Origin: an uncultured Pirellulaceae bacterium
GTDB lineage: Bacteria; Planctomycetota; Planctomycetia; Pirellulales; Pirellulaceae
Direction of reading: 5' to 3'
Assembly: GCA_947258905.1 (NCBI GenBank)
Contig: CAMYKF010000692.1
Coordinates: 1 to 10,030 of the forward strand
DNA: 10,030 nt
In this document: piece by piece, positions 1-6,842 of the stretch
Numbering within the stretch: the first letter of the stretch is position 1
Layout of the letters: every line of letters begins with the position of its first letter
Notes under the pieces: model-generated
Told to the model about the DNA's origin: nothing
Databases searched by the model: none
Seen by the model: only the letters and a program-made list of their open reading frames with translations
Position numbers and translations under genes: made by a program

Positions 1-143
1 GGGCTAATGAGCTTGACAGCAGCCCATGCTCATGAATGCCAATCCTCTTTGAGGTAAAACTATCAACTGGAGAGCCGGATGCGGGAGAACCGCCAGTCCA
101 GTTCGGAGGGAGGGGAGAGCTAACCACTCTTCCCTACCCCTAT
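1..143 (+). mobile_element. group II intron, 3' end (domains V and VI)
   Basis: This is the tail of a self-splicing group II intron that enters from the left edge; the reverse transcriptase that normally mobilises such introns is not in the window. Domain V is 72-104. Its lower stem pairs 72-79 with 97-104, the catalytic AGC triad is at 73-75, and an upper stem (81-84 with 90-93) closes a GAGAA loop. Domain VI is about 108-139: GGG 108-110 pairs with 137-139 and 111-119 pairs with 127-135, leaving A136 as a single bulged base. That is the expected branch-point adenosine, and the intron would end in the usual A-pyrimidine at 142-143, 7 bases after it. One C-A mismatch (76/100) lies in the domain V stem. 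Positions 1-71 would be domain IV or linker and show no recognisable protein end. Intron identity is strongly supported by structure. Class and splicing activity cannot be judged from this piece. Confidence 0.85.
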
Positions 144-166
144 CTTTCAAGACGTGTTCGGTTTGA

Positions 167-222
167 GTAGCTGCGCTCGCCAGAGCGTGGGCCCGCTTCC
201 GCCGTCTGGCGACGGCAGCTAC
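167..222. repeat. large imperfect palindrome, REP-like
   Basis: Two 18-base arms (167-184 and 205-222) are inverted copies matching at 16 of 18 positions; the two mismatches are adjacent GC/CG bases. The loop is 20 bases. The outer ends are GTAGCTGC and GCAGCTAC. It begins 24 bases after the predicted end of the group II intron and lies 83 bases before the oxidoreductase start. Its size, intergenic position and GTAGC...GCTAC ends resemble the second palindrome at 1478-1547, which suggests a dispersed palindromic repeat family rather than a gene-specific signal. That family relation is inference. It has no U-tract and sits upstream of a gene, so it is not a good terminator. Confidence 0.75.
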
Positions 223-304
223 GCTTCGACACCGGCGAGTGTATAACAACGCGAAGCGCCACACCGGGTTGCGTTGTCCGACGCCTTGTTACCGGAGATC
301 CATT

Positions 305-1470
305 ATGACCTGCTCGAAGATTACGCGACGTGATGCCCTGAAGATGACTTCACTGGCTGCGCTGGGGACACAAGCCGCGGGGGGAGCGCTGGCCGAATTG
401 CTGACGAAATTGCCGATGGAGGACGCACAAGCGGCTGCATCGAACCGCAAGGTGCGAATCGCAGTCGTTGGCGGCGGTTTCGGAGCATCCTTTCACTGGC
501 ACCAGGATCCCAACTGTGAGGTGACTGCCGTCACCGACTTGCGACCAGACCGGCGTCGCGTGTTAAGTGAACGATATCGATGCGATGCGGTGTACGAATC
601 GCTGGAAACCATGATCGAGCAGGCACAGGACGTTGACGCCGTGGCGATCTTTACCGAAGCACCGAATCACGAAAGACACACGCGGATGTGTATGGAGCGT
701 GGCTGGCACGTGATTTCGGCAGTGCCCGCCTGCCTGACGCTGGAAGAAGCCGAGCGACTCGAGGAGATCAAGGAAACGACGTCGCAGCCCGGCAGCTATT
801 CGAGGAGGGAAAATTCGGAGATTTGTTTTACAGCGAAGTGGAATATTATCACCCCACGATCGGGCATCCGGATTCCCCACTTTCCTTTCACAACGGCAAA
901 CGAACCTGGCGGTACGGATTCCCGCCGATGCTCTACCCCACGCATTGCACCGGATTGCTTGTGGGAGTCACGAAGGAGCGATTGACCGAAGTGTCCTGTC
1001 TGGGTTGGGGTAACAAAGACAATCCGGCTTTGCAGGATAACGACTACGACAATCCCTTCAGCTCGGCGGCGGCGCTGTTCAAAACAAACCTCGGTCACTC
1101 CTGTCGCTGCAATGTCTTTTGGGATGGCACGGCGCACGGCGAGCGAGCGCAATGGTTTGGTTCCGGGTTGACTTTCTACATGCCGGGCTCTGGTGGCCAG
1201 CCGTTTCGGCTGCAAGGCAGCGACGCTCCCGAGTGGGATCAGTTGCCGGATTATTGGCCCTTGCTGCCGGAATCGATGAGGCAGGACACGGGACATGGCG
1301 GCTCGCATCCGTTTCTGACGCACGAGTTTGTTTCAGCCCTGATCGAAGACCGTGAACCCGTGATCGATCTGTACGAATCTCTGGCCATGACCGTTCCCGG
1401 AATCGTCGCGCATCAGTCCGCACTCAAGGGCGGCGAGCAAATGAAGATTCCGCAGTTCGAGCGACCATGA
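305..1470 (+). pseudogene. Gfo/Idh/MocA family oxidoreductase, Tat-exported, frameshifted
   Basis: This is a secreted member of the Gfo/Idh/MocA NAD(P)-dependent oxidoreductases, which usually act on sugars or inositols. The ATG at 305 has GGAG at 294-297. Residues 5-30 form a Tat signal (TRRDALK followed by a hydrophobic stretch). The Rossmann glycine motif VVGGGFGA follows, then VTAVTDLR at the second beta strand and HVISAVPA in the usual place of the nicotinamide-side motif. The first frame reads well to about 779 and then turns to nonsense. The good C-terminal part, beginning DVAARQLFEEGKFGDLFYSE, lies in another frame from about 781 to the TGA at 1468-1470. In relatives the helix ending ETT is followed by roughly 15-17 residues before this segment. 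They are missing here, so the lesion looks like a deletion of 3n+1 bases, not one dropped base. The reading frame after the lesion remains intact, which suggests a recent event or an assembly error. Family confidence is high; the pseudogene call is moderate. Confidence 0.8.
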
Positions 1471-1477
1471 TCTGTGT

Positions 1478-1547
1478 TGTAGCCCAAGTTGCAACACTTC
1501 GGGCAAATCCGGCTCGCGTGCCCGAAATTATTGCGAATCCGGCTACA
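1478..1547. repeat. 70-base three-stem palindrome between convergent genes
   Basis: Nested inverted arms are visible. TGTAGCC (1478-1484) pairs with GGCTACA (1541-1547), GCAA (1491-1494) with TTGC (1531-1534), and TTCGGGCA (1498-1505) with TGCCCGAA (1519-1526). The internal loops are nearly symmetric (6/6 and 3/4) and the terminal loop is 13 bases. It starts 8 bases after the oxidoreductase stop and ends 37 bases before the sulfatase stop on the other strand, so it could end transcription from both sides. There is no U-tract on either side, which weakens a plain intrinsic terminator. A dispersed REP-like element sharing GTAGC/GCTAC ends with the palindrome at 167-222 is equally likely. Confidence 0.75.
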
Positions 1548-1584
1548 TCGTCTGCCCACCGAAACCGAGCATGTATTCAGCGTC

Positions 1585-2901
1585 TTACCGGTTGCGTTGG
1601 TTGCCCTGTGCGGCGACATGTTCAGGTCGGGCCTCGCGAAACCGGTCCAGCGCTGCCTGGAGCATCCGTCTGGTGTCGAGCTGCTCGGCCGTCATTTCGT
1701 GTTCAGCAAGCGGCGCGGATTCCAAAACGTCATTGCTCACATCAATAAACCGTCCATCCGCATACAGCTTGTCACGCCGGGTGCGGGCCCATTGCTGGCC
1801 AGTCGAGCCGCCATTACGGGCAAACCAGCAGTAAATCCACTTGCGCGGCGTGCCAGTCTCGCCACGCAGCTGCGGCAGAAAACTGACGCCGTCCAGTTCC
1901 AGCGTGTCGGGAATGGTAACCTCGCCCGCTTCGCATAGTGTGGGCAGGAAATCGCTGAAGTCGATCAGGTCGATCGAGACTCGTCCGGCCTGGATCGTGC
2001 CAGGCCAGTTAGCGATCAGTGGCACACGGGTGCCGGCGTCGGTCATTTGTTTCTTGCCACCGGCTACTTCGCGATCACCCATCATGGAAACGATCGGCTT
2101 GTCGGTGCCATTGTCACCGGTGAACATGAACAGCGTGTTGCCTCGGACGCCGGCGTTATCCAGTTGCCGGGCCAGCTTGCCCACGATCTTGTCCATATAC
2201 GCCACCATGTCGCCAAAGTATTTGGGATCGCCCTTGTAGGTTTCCGAACCCGTGTTGGCCGGATCCCAGTCGTCTGAGTCAGGCGTCGGGCAAAACGGAC
2301 AATGGGTGAGGATCATCGGATAGTAGACGAGGAACGGTTTTTCTTCCCCTGCGTGGCGGCGAATAAACTCGCAAGCGTAATCGCTGACCACATCCGGTCC
2401 ATACTCGCCGGCGGAGAAGTCAACTTGTTCGCCGTTGATTTCCAGACCGGGATTTGGATACCGCTCGGGGACCCGGTTCATTTGCCACAAACAATACTCG
2501 TCAAATCCGAATTGATGCGGATCTCCCTTGAGTTGCCACTTGCCTATCACGCAGGTTTCATACCCGACGTTTTGCAACAAGTTGGCGAAAGTGGTTTCCG
2601 TTTCCGGCAGCACGCCAAACCTGGTGTAGTTGCGGACGTTGTAGATGCCGGTCATCAATTGGACGCGGGAGGGCGTACACAGCGGCTGCGAGTAGCAATG
2701 TTCAAACCGCAAACCCGTGCGAGCCAGTTCGTCCAGATGCGGCGTCGACCACGATGTCCCGCCGTTGGCCCCCACGCACTCGTAGCCAAAATCATCGGCC
2801 ATGATGAGGACAATATTGGGGCGTTCCTGTGCCTCGACTGAAATCGCCACCAGCAGCACTAACGCGGAGCTCAGCACGACTCGTATGACTGGCCAGTTCA
2901 T
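1585..2901 (-). CDS. secreted type I sulfatase (formylglycine type)
   Basis: Sulfatase of 438 residues that would hydrolyse sulfate esters, in planctomycetes typically of sulfated polysaccharides. Residues 1-25 are a signal peptide (hydrophobic VVLSSALVLLVAISVEA, then QERP), so it should act in the periplasm or outside. The fold begins with PNIVLIMADDFGY, whose D36-D37 bind calcium. CTPSR at 75-79 is the CxPSR motif in which C75 is oxidised to formylglycine. Further active-site positions are K121 in GKWQL, H200 in LTHCPF, D263-N264 in FTGDNGT, and K283 in GGKK. The second basic position, usually His in GKWHLG, is Gln123 here. Its maturation needs a formylglycine-generating enzyme encoded elsewhere. 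It is read in the same direction as the metallopeptidase gene 95 bases upstream and converges on the broken oxidoreductase, a common planctomycete pairing. No clear Shine-Dalgarno sequence is seen. The substrate cannot be told from sequence. Confidence 0.93.
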   Translation of the reverse strand: MNWPVIRVVLSSALVLLVAISVEAQERPNIVLIMADDFGYECVGANGGTSWSTPHLDELARTGLRFEHCYSQPLCTPSRVQLMTGIYNVRNYTRFGVLPETETTFANLLQNVGYETCVIGKWQLKGDPHQFGFDEYCLWQMNRVPERYPNPGLEINGEQVDFSAGEYGPDVVSDYACEFIRRHAGEEKPFLVYYPMILTHCPFCPTPDSDDWDPANTGSETYKGDPKYFGDMVAYMDKIVGKLARQLDNAGVRGNTLFMFTGDNGTDKPIVSMMGDREVAGGKKQMTDAGTRVPLIANWPGTIQAGRVSIDLIDFSDFLPTLCEAGEVTIPDTLELDGVSFLPQLRGETGTPRKWIYCWFARNGGSTGQQWARTRRDKLYADGRFIDVSNDVLESAPLAEHEMTAEQLDTRRMLQAALDRFREARPEHVAAQGNQRNR

Positions 2902-2996
2902 GCTTGATTCTTTGACCTGAACTTTTACTTAAACTTCAACCTTAACCCGCCCAGTCAGCGACGTCGACATCGACAACGACGACGACAAGAGTTGAT
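2902..2996. repeat. two degenerate 6-base repeat tracts in the sulfatase leader
   Basis: Most of this 95-base spacer is periodic. On the plus strand 2911-2946 is six consecutive hexamers ending in AC (TTTGAC, CTGAAC, TTTTAC, TTAAAC, TTCAAC, CTTAAC). 2959-2988 is five hexamers beginning CGAC (CGACGT, CGACAT, CGACAA, CGACGA, CGACAA). The two tracts differ in composition (T/A-rich and C/G-rich) and are separated by 12 unique bases. They lie in the 5' leader of the sulfatase or in the spacer of a metallopeptidase-sulfatase transcript. The periodicity is directly visible. Any role in expression, or an origin from dipeptide-coding DNA, is speculation. Confidence 0.7.
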
Positions 2997-4370
2997 TCAG
3001 TTTAACCTGACAGCCCTCTGAATCTGGATGTCCGTCGCATTGCTTGTCTCGCGCTGTTTGAGGATGTCGCGCACGACGTCCATGCCGCTGGTCACCTTGC
3101 CAAATGCCGCAAATGATTTGTCTTCGATCACACGGCTTTCCGTGTCGTCCAGCAGAGGCTGGTCACCGATGCAGATCACAAAAAATCCGGTCAGCAAAGA
3201 TGCGTCGTCGATGACAAGAGAAATCGTACCGTCACGATGAAGCAGCGTCCGCTGGTCAGCAGGCCAATGTACCGGGGCATCCAGATCAGCGGGCAACGCC
3301 GGGTCGTCAGATGCCAGCGCGAACTGAGCGTCCAGTCCATCACTAACCGCATAGCCTTCGGGTTGTTCCGTGTAAAATCGTCCGTTGGAATATCGGCCTT
3401 GATGAACCAGCCGCAAAAAATGGGCTACGACCGTGGGCGCCTTTTCATTGTCCAATTCAACTTCCATGTCCCCTGCCGTAGTCTGGATCAGCACTATGGG
3501 CCGCGCGGGTATGGGCTCTTTCCGCCACTGAAAGCGGGGCAGGTTATCGAATTCGACTTCCGAAAGATGCGCCCGATCTGCTGCGACGCGTAACAGTGGC
3601 TTTTGATAACGCCACTCGCCGTCGCCGAACACCTCGCGGCACAGCTCGGCCAGTTGTGGATCGTATTCGAGGAGTTCATCCCGTGTGTTGACGTGGTTAT
3701 GCAAGGAATCGTTTTCGCGGTTGTCGTCGAACCACGACTGGACGGCTTCAGCCCAATACTCGTCCCTGTTGGTGATGGCATACGTGTTGGTCCACAGGCC
3801 GGTGGCTTTGGCTTCTGTCCACACCCTTTTCAGCCGTTCGTCAAATGTCGGGTCGACATCAGGCAAACCCATGGCATGGATCGCGTGCGCGAACTCGTGG
3901 ATGCAAATGTTTTCGGTTGAGTAGGGATCGTTGGGGTGTCCGAGCAAGTTTTCTTCGGCGCAGCTAACGGCGGGCGCCGACGGAGTAGCGCCGAGTCCTC
4001 GCGCCCTGCGATCCCAAAAGACCCGTGGCTCGAGATGTCGATGTTCTGGGATGTCGCTGGTGAATTCGTTCCATGCCATCACGGCCAGCCGCGTCTTGTT
4101 GTCCGCCATGGCATTGAGAATGTCATTTCGATGGCCCAGCATCTGGCGCACAATCCATCCCGCTTCCCGAATCGCCGCGTCGGAGACGTTGGCCGATCCC
4201 ACCACCGGCAAGCCGCCGACGTTCAGGTATTTTTGGTAGAACCCGTCGAGTTCCAGGTCGGCGCGAACGTCCGTGGGGACCGGCGTAACCGGCTGGCCAA
4301 GGGCTTCCCCGTTTGTCAAAGGAGCCAACAGCGTCAACAGCAGAAAATGGGCAGTAGCCAATCGTGGCAT
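2997..4370 (-). CDS. secreted HExxH metallopeptidase fused to a degenerate cyclophilin domain
   Basis: The 457-residue protein has a signal peptide (about 1-25, hydrophobic HFLLLTLLAPL), so it is exported. The N-terminal half carries a zinc metallopeptidase motif, HEFAH at 158-162 in ENICIHEFAHAIHAMG. Downstream EYWAEAVQSWF (204-214) has E204 and E208 as candidate third zinc ligands. The specific peptidase family was not recognised. From about 291 to the end is a cyclophilin-type peptidyl-prolyl isomerase fold: IQTTAGDMEVELDNEKAP, then VVAHFLRLVHQGRYSNGRFY, GTISLV, TGFFVICIGDQPLLD, and AFGKVTSGMDVVRDI. The catalytic FHR motif of cyclophilins reads FYT here, so the essential arginine is absent and isomerase activity is doubtful. 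The domain may bind substrate instead. It ends 95 bases before the sulfatase start and may share its transcript. The domain assignments are firm; the joint function is unknown. Confidence 0.85.
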   Translation of the reverse strand: MPRLATAHFLLLTLLAPLTNGEALGQPVTPVPTDVRADLELDGFYQKYLNVGGLPVVGSANVSDAAIREAGWIVRQMLGHRNDILNAMADNKTRLAVMAWNEFTSDIPEHRHLEPRVFWDRRARGLGATPSAPAVSCAEENLLGHPNDPYSTENICIHEFAHAIHAMGLPDVDPTFDERLKRVWTEAKATGLWTNTYAITNRDEYWAEAVQSWFDDNRENDSLHNHVNTRDELLEYDPQLAELCREVFGDGEWRYQKPLLRVAADRAHLSEVEFDNLPRFQWRKEPIPARPIVLIQTTAGDMEVELDNEKAPTVVAHFLRLVHQGRYSNGRFYTEQPEGYAVSDGLDAQFALASDDPALPADLDAPVHWPADQRTLLHRDGTISLVIDDASLLTGFFVICIGDQPLLDDTESRVIEDKSFAAFGKVTSGMDVVRDILKQRETSNATDIQIQRAVRLN

Positions 4371-4641
4371 AGTGAAATATCCGTCAAAAGAAATCGGTTG
4401 TGTCCGCCAGGGACTTGCAAGACATATCGTAGCGCGTCGCCCCCCTGATGCCAGCGCGGTCAGTGCAACAAGCTTTCTCCAATCAGAATTGCTTTCGAAC
4501 TGAACTCTCCCGCTGTGTTCGAGGTGTGCGAAGCGGCCTGCATTTCTCGTGCGATTCGCAAATCTGCTCAGTTGGAATATTTAGTTGAGCACGCGCGAAA
4601 CCGCGGACGCTGGATCAGCAAATACGGTTGCCAGCGTCGCG
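4371..4641. other. intergenic region between two leftward genes
   Basis: These 271 bases lie downstream of the desaturase and upstream of the metallopeptidase start. No credible gene is seen on either strand: the short open frames that cross it have no recognisable protein motif and run into neighbouring genes. The part next to 4370 should hold the metallopeptidase promoter, but no convincing -35/-10 pair was identified. The only clear structure is the hairpin at 4602-4641. Confidence 0.5.
4602..4641 (-). terminator. hairpin at the 3' end of the desaturase gene
   Basis: Bases 4606-4613 (GACGCTGG) pair perfectly with 4631-4638 (CCAGCGTC). The stem extends by three more pairs (4602-4604 with 4639-4641) past a bulged G at 4605. 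The loop is 17 bases. It abuts the desaturase stop codon (4642-4644 on the minus strand), the right place to end that transcript. The following bases in transcript order are not U-rich, so it is an atypical intrinsic terminator or an mRNA 3'-end stabilising hairpin. Confidence 0.5.
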
Positions 4642-5652
4642 TCACTGAATCACCTTGCCGGAAAACTTGTTTTCCACGTGTTCGCTGGTATAGCGGGGAC
4701 CGCGCCACATCTTCAGATAATGCCACAGCAGGAATCCTCGCGGACCTTCCGCTTCCTCGCGGCCCAGCAGCGGCAAATAGATCCACGGCACGGTCGGATG
4801 GTTGTGGTGAATGGCGTGCCAATTGTGATTAAGCCAAATCAGGTCAATCGGAGCGAACAGCCACAGGTTTCTGGCTCCGTGCAACACATGCCGCTCGGTT
4901 CCAAAGTGATGCACATACTGCATCGCCGACCAGCTGAGGCCGAATCCAAAGTAGACAATGGCATAATTCAACAGCGGAATGCCCAGTGACCAGACAATCA
5001 GCACGTGCAGCACGATGGCTGCCAGACCCTCGCAGCGGACCTTGCGCCAGTAAACAGGGTTCAGCGAGTCCATAAAGGCTCGCGATGGCCGGTCAAATCC
5101 CCAAAACCCCGGCTTCAACATAAACGGAAACAGCACGACCACGATGTTTGAGAGCACCACAATCATCCAGTAAAAACCGGTGATGATTCCGTACAAAGCC
5201 AGCCACTTCAGCACCGGACGATCCCCGTCAAAGTACAGGTCGAACGCTTCATCATCAGATCGATTGCGACGATGGTGGCCGATATGCCCCTGACGAATCA
5301 GGTGATAGGGTGCCGGAAAAAACAGTGCCATGAACACGCCCAGCAGCTCATTGATTCGTTTGTTGGGATGCAGAATCCCGTGTTCGGCTTCGTGAACAAT
5401 CGAATAAATCGAATTGCCCACGATGGCAAACAGTGCGGCAAGAATGGCCAGATGCCACCAGGTCGTAGCCTGACTCGTGAAATAGAAAATCGCAAACGTG
5501 GCCGCCAATTGCAGCGCTATGATCAGCAGATTCAACGGGGCGGGAATGGGGAAAGCTCGCGCAACCGGATTCTCGGCGCGCGTGATCTCTGCAGCGGTTG
5601 CGACCCGATCATCAGTTGCCGGATGCTGTTTGCCGGCAAGCGATTCAGTCAT
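4642..5652 (-). CDS. membrane di-iron fatty acid desaturase
   Basis: Integral-membrane fatty acid desaturase or hydroxylase of 336 residues that would use O2 and electrons from a redox partner to oxidise an acyl chain. All three histidine boxes are present: HEAEH at 87-91, HIGHH at 123-127, and HAIHH at 279-283. An additional histidine pair, H248-H249 in QYVHHFG, precedes the last box. Hydrophobic spans are visible around 38-60, 67-86, 104-114, 150-180 and 210-245, consistent with the usual paired-helix topology and a cytoplasmic metal centre. The ATG at 5652 gives a soluble N-terminal stretch of about 35 residues. The gene is divergent from the Rieske oxygenase operon, 94 bases away, which suggests a shared control region and perhaps a shared substrate. 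No cytochrome b5 or ferredoxin domain is fused. The histidine spacing fits acyl-lipid or acyl-CoA desaturases, but regiospecificity cannot be read. Confidence 0.92.
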   Translation of the reverse strand: MTESLAGKQHPATDDRVATAAEITRAENPVARAFPIPAPLNLLIIALQLAATFAIFYFTSQATTWWHLAILAALFAIVGNSIYSIVHEAEHGILHPNKRINELLGVFMALFFPAPYHLIRQGHIGHHRRNRSDDEAFDLYFDGDRPVLKWLALYGIITGFYWMIVVLSNIVVVLFPFMLKPGFWGFDRPSRAFMDSLNPVYWRKVRCEGLAAIVLHVLIVWSLGIPLLNYAIVYFGFGLSWSAMQYVHHFGTERHVLHGARNLWLFAPIDLIWLNHNWHAIHHNHPTVPWIYLPLLGREEAEGPRGFLLWHYLKMWRGPRYTSEHVENKFSGKVIQ

Positions 5653-5746
5653 GTGCTTTCCCCAAGTGCTTCATTGGCGCCCGCGCGTGCGGTACATTGG
5701 TCGGTGGCCGGGAAAGATAATGGAAAGATATCCGATGTAACAGCGA
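5653..5746. promoter_or_regulatory. divergent control region with a tandem 9-base repeat
   Basis: The 94 bases between the divergent desaturase and Rieske oxygenase starts must hold the promoters of both. GGAAAGATA occurs twice, at 5711-5719 and 5722-5730, offset by 11 bases (one helical turn), the arrangement expected of a tandem regulator site. GATAAT at 5716-5721 resembles a -10 box for the rightward operon and would give a short leader of about 20 bases, but no good -35 box stands at the right distance. No clear Shine-Dalgarno sequence precedes the ATG at 5747. The repeat is seen; its regulatory role is inference. Confidence 0.4.
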
Positions 5747-6823
5747 ATGGCAAATATGGCCAGCGACTTCAAAACAGGATTGGCACCGACGGATCACGGA
5801 TCACACGGGGACGGATTCGATGCGTCAGAAAACAACCAGGGCTTTTCGTTCGGCGTTGAAGTTCCCTCGCGCGAAGACATAGCGACCTACCCCAAAGCCT
5901 GGTATTTGTTCGGCACGACGCGTGAACTGGCACGCGGACCGGTCACCAGAGAGATCATTGGTCAACCGCTGGTCGGATTCATGACCGAAAGCGGCAAGGC
6001 CGGAGTGTTGCACAGCCGTTGTTCGCATTTCGGATCGGATCTCGGTAACGGATGTGTGAGCGGCGAATCGATCCAGTGTCCGTTTCACGGCTGGGAATAT
6101 GGCACCGACGGGCAATGCACAAGGATTCCAGCCGCGCAAGAGATACCCGGGTTTGCCCGGCAACAGGCGTTCCCCACTCACGTCATGTACGGCAACATGT
6201 ACTTCTTCAACGCCGACACGCCCCTGTTTCCTTTTCCCTTTTTTGAGGGAATCGATCCCGGAGAACTGGTGGCCGCGCCGCCGTTTGAGTTCGTAGTCGA
6301 CGCACCCTGGTACATGATCGGTTCCAACGGTGTTGATCGTCAGCATTTCCAGTGCGGACATGACCGCAAGATTTTGTCAGGCCCGGAGGTCGAGCACCCC
6401 AATCGTTTTGTACATCGCATGACGGCTTCGTTCGAAGTCATTGGATCGTCGCTGACGGATCGCCTGATGCGACGGTTCGCTGGTGACCGGGTCACCTTGC
6501 ATGTCGATGACTGGTGCAGCACTTTTATCCTGACCCGCTCGACGCTGTCCAAAACAGAATCATTTGGCGTTCTTTCAACGGTTCCCATCGGACCGCGCCA
6601 AACACTCGTCCATGTCACCTGCTGTGGCTGGAAAAGCAAAACCGGGATTGCCCGCGTCTTGTGGGACCCGCTGAGTGCCCGCCTGCGTCGCCTGTTCATT
6701 CGGGAGTTCTTGCGTCCGGATGTAAAGCTGTTGGCGCAAACCGATTACTCACCGCATTCGTTGCTGGAAATCGATCAGCAATACGTTGAATACATGCAGT
6801 GGCTGGCAGCCTTGCCCCGTTAA
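5747..6823 (+). CDS. Rieske non-heme iron oxygenase, alpha-subunit type
   Basis: Terminal oxygenase of 358 residues. The Rieske [2Fe-2S] domain is at about 48-160, with ligands C92-x-H94 (RCSH) and C111-x2-H114 (CPFHGW). The catalytic domain carries the mononuclear iron facial triad: N194, D197, H200 and H205 in NGVDRQHFQCGH fit the N-x2-D-x2-H-x4-H motif, and D325 in RPDVKLLAQ is the likely carboxylate ligand. Such enzymes hydroxylate, desaturate or demethylate aromatic, steroid or alkyl substrates, using electrons from a ferredoxin and reductase, neither of which is in this window. The single-subunit length resembles the homotrimeric type without a beta subunit. The first 40 residues are polar and likely disordered. 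The ATG at 5747 was chosen as the first in frame; ATG 5756 is an alternative. It is first in the operon and divergent from the desaturase. Family is certain; substrate is unknown. Confidence 0.93.
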   Translation: MANMASDFKTGLAPTDHGSHGDGFDASENNQGFSFGVEVPSREDIATYPKAWYLFGTTRELARGPVTREIIGQPLVGFMTESGKAGVLHSRCSHFGSDLGNGCVSGESIQCPFHGWEYGTDGQCTRIPAAQEIPGFARQQAFPTHVMYGNMYFFNADTPLFPFPFFEGIDPGELVAAPPFEFVVDAPWYMIGSNGVDRQHFQCGHDRKILSGPEVEHPNRFVHRMTASFEVIGSSLTDRLMRRFAGDRVTLHVDDWCSTFILTRSTLSKTESFGVLSTVPIGPRQTLVHVTCCGWKSKTGIARVLWDPLSARLRRLFIREFLRPDVKLLAQTDYSPHSLLEIDQQYVEYMQWLAALPR

Positions 6824-6842
6824 CCAAGAAAAGGAGTCAGGA

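Noticed and set aside
1..57. C-terminus of the intron reverse transcriptase
   Set aside because: The open stretch ending at TAA 55-57 has no recognisable maturase or endonuclease residues, so it cannot be supported.
4..264. Minus-strand open frame across the intron end and palindrome
   Set aside because: It is Arg-rich with no motif and overlaps a structured RNA and an inverted repeat, so it is not coding.
241..295. Possible integron attC site (TAACAA ... TTGTTA, with ACAACGC/GCGTTGT arms)
   Set aside because: The outer 6-base arms pair, but the right end does not give the GTTRRRY core, the inner arms are poorly aligned, and there is no integrase or neighbouring cassette.
239..304. Upstream GTG start for the oxidoreductase
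   Set aside because: The extra 22 residues precede the Tat signal and have no homology-like character; ATG 305 has a Shine-Dalgarno sequence at the right distance.
775..785. Programmed ribosomal frameshift in the oxidoreductase gene
   Set aside because: There is no slippery heptamer at the junction, and conserved residues are missing rather than only shifted.
4515..4989. Plus-strand open frames around the desaturase 3' end
   Set aside because: They overlap the desaturase histidine-box region in antisense and have no recognisable protein features.
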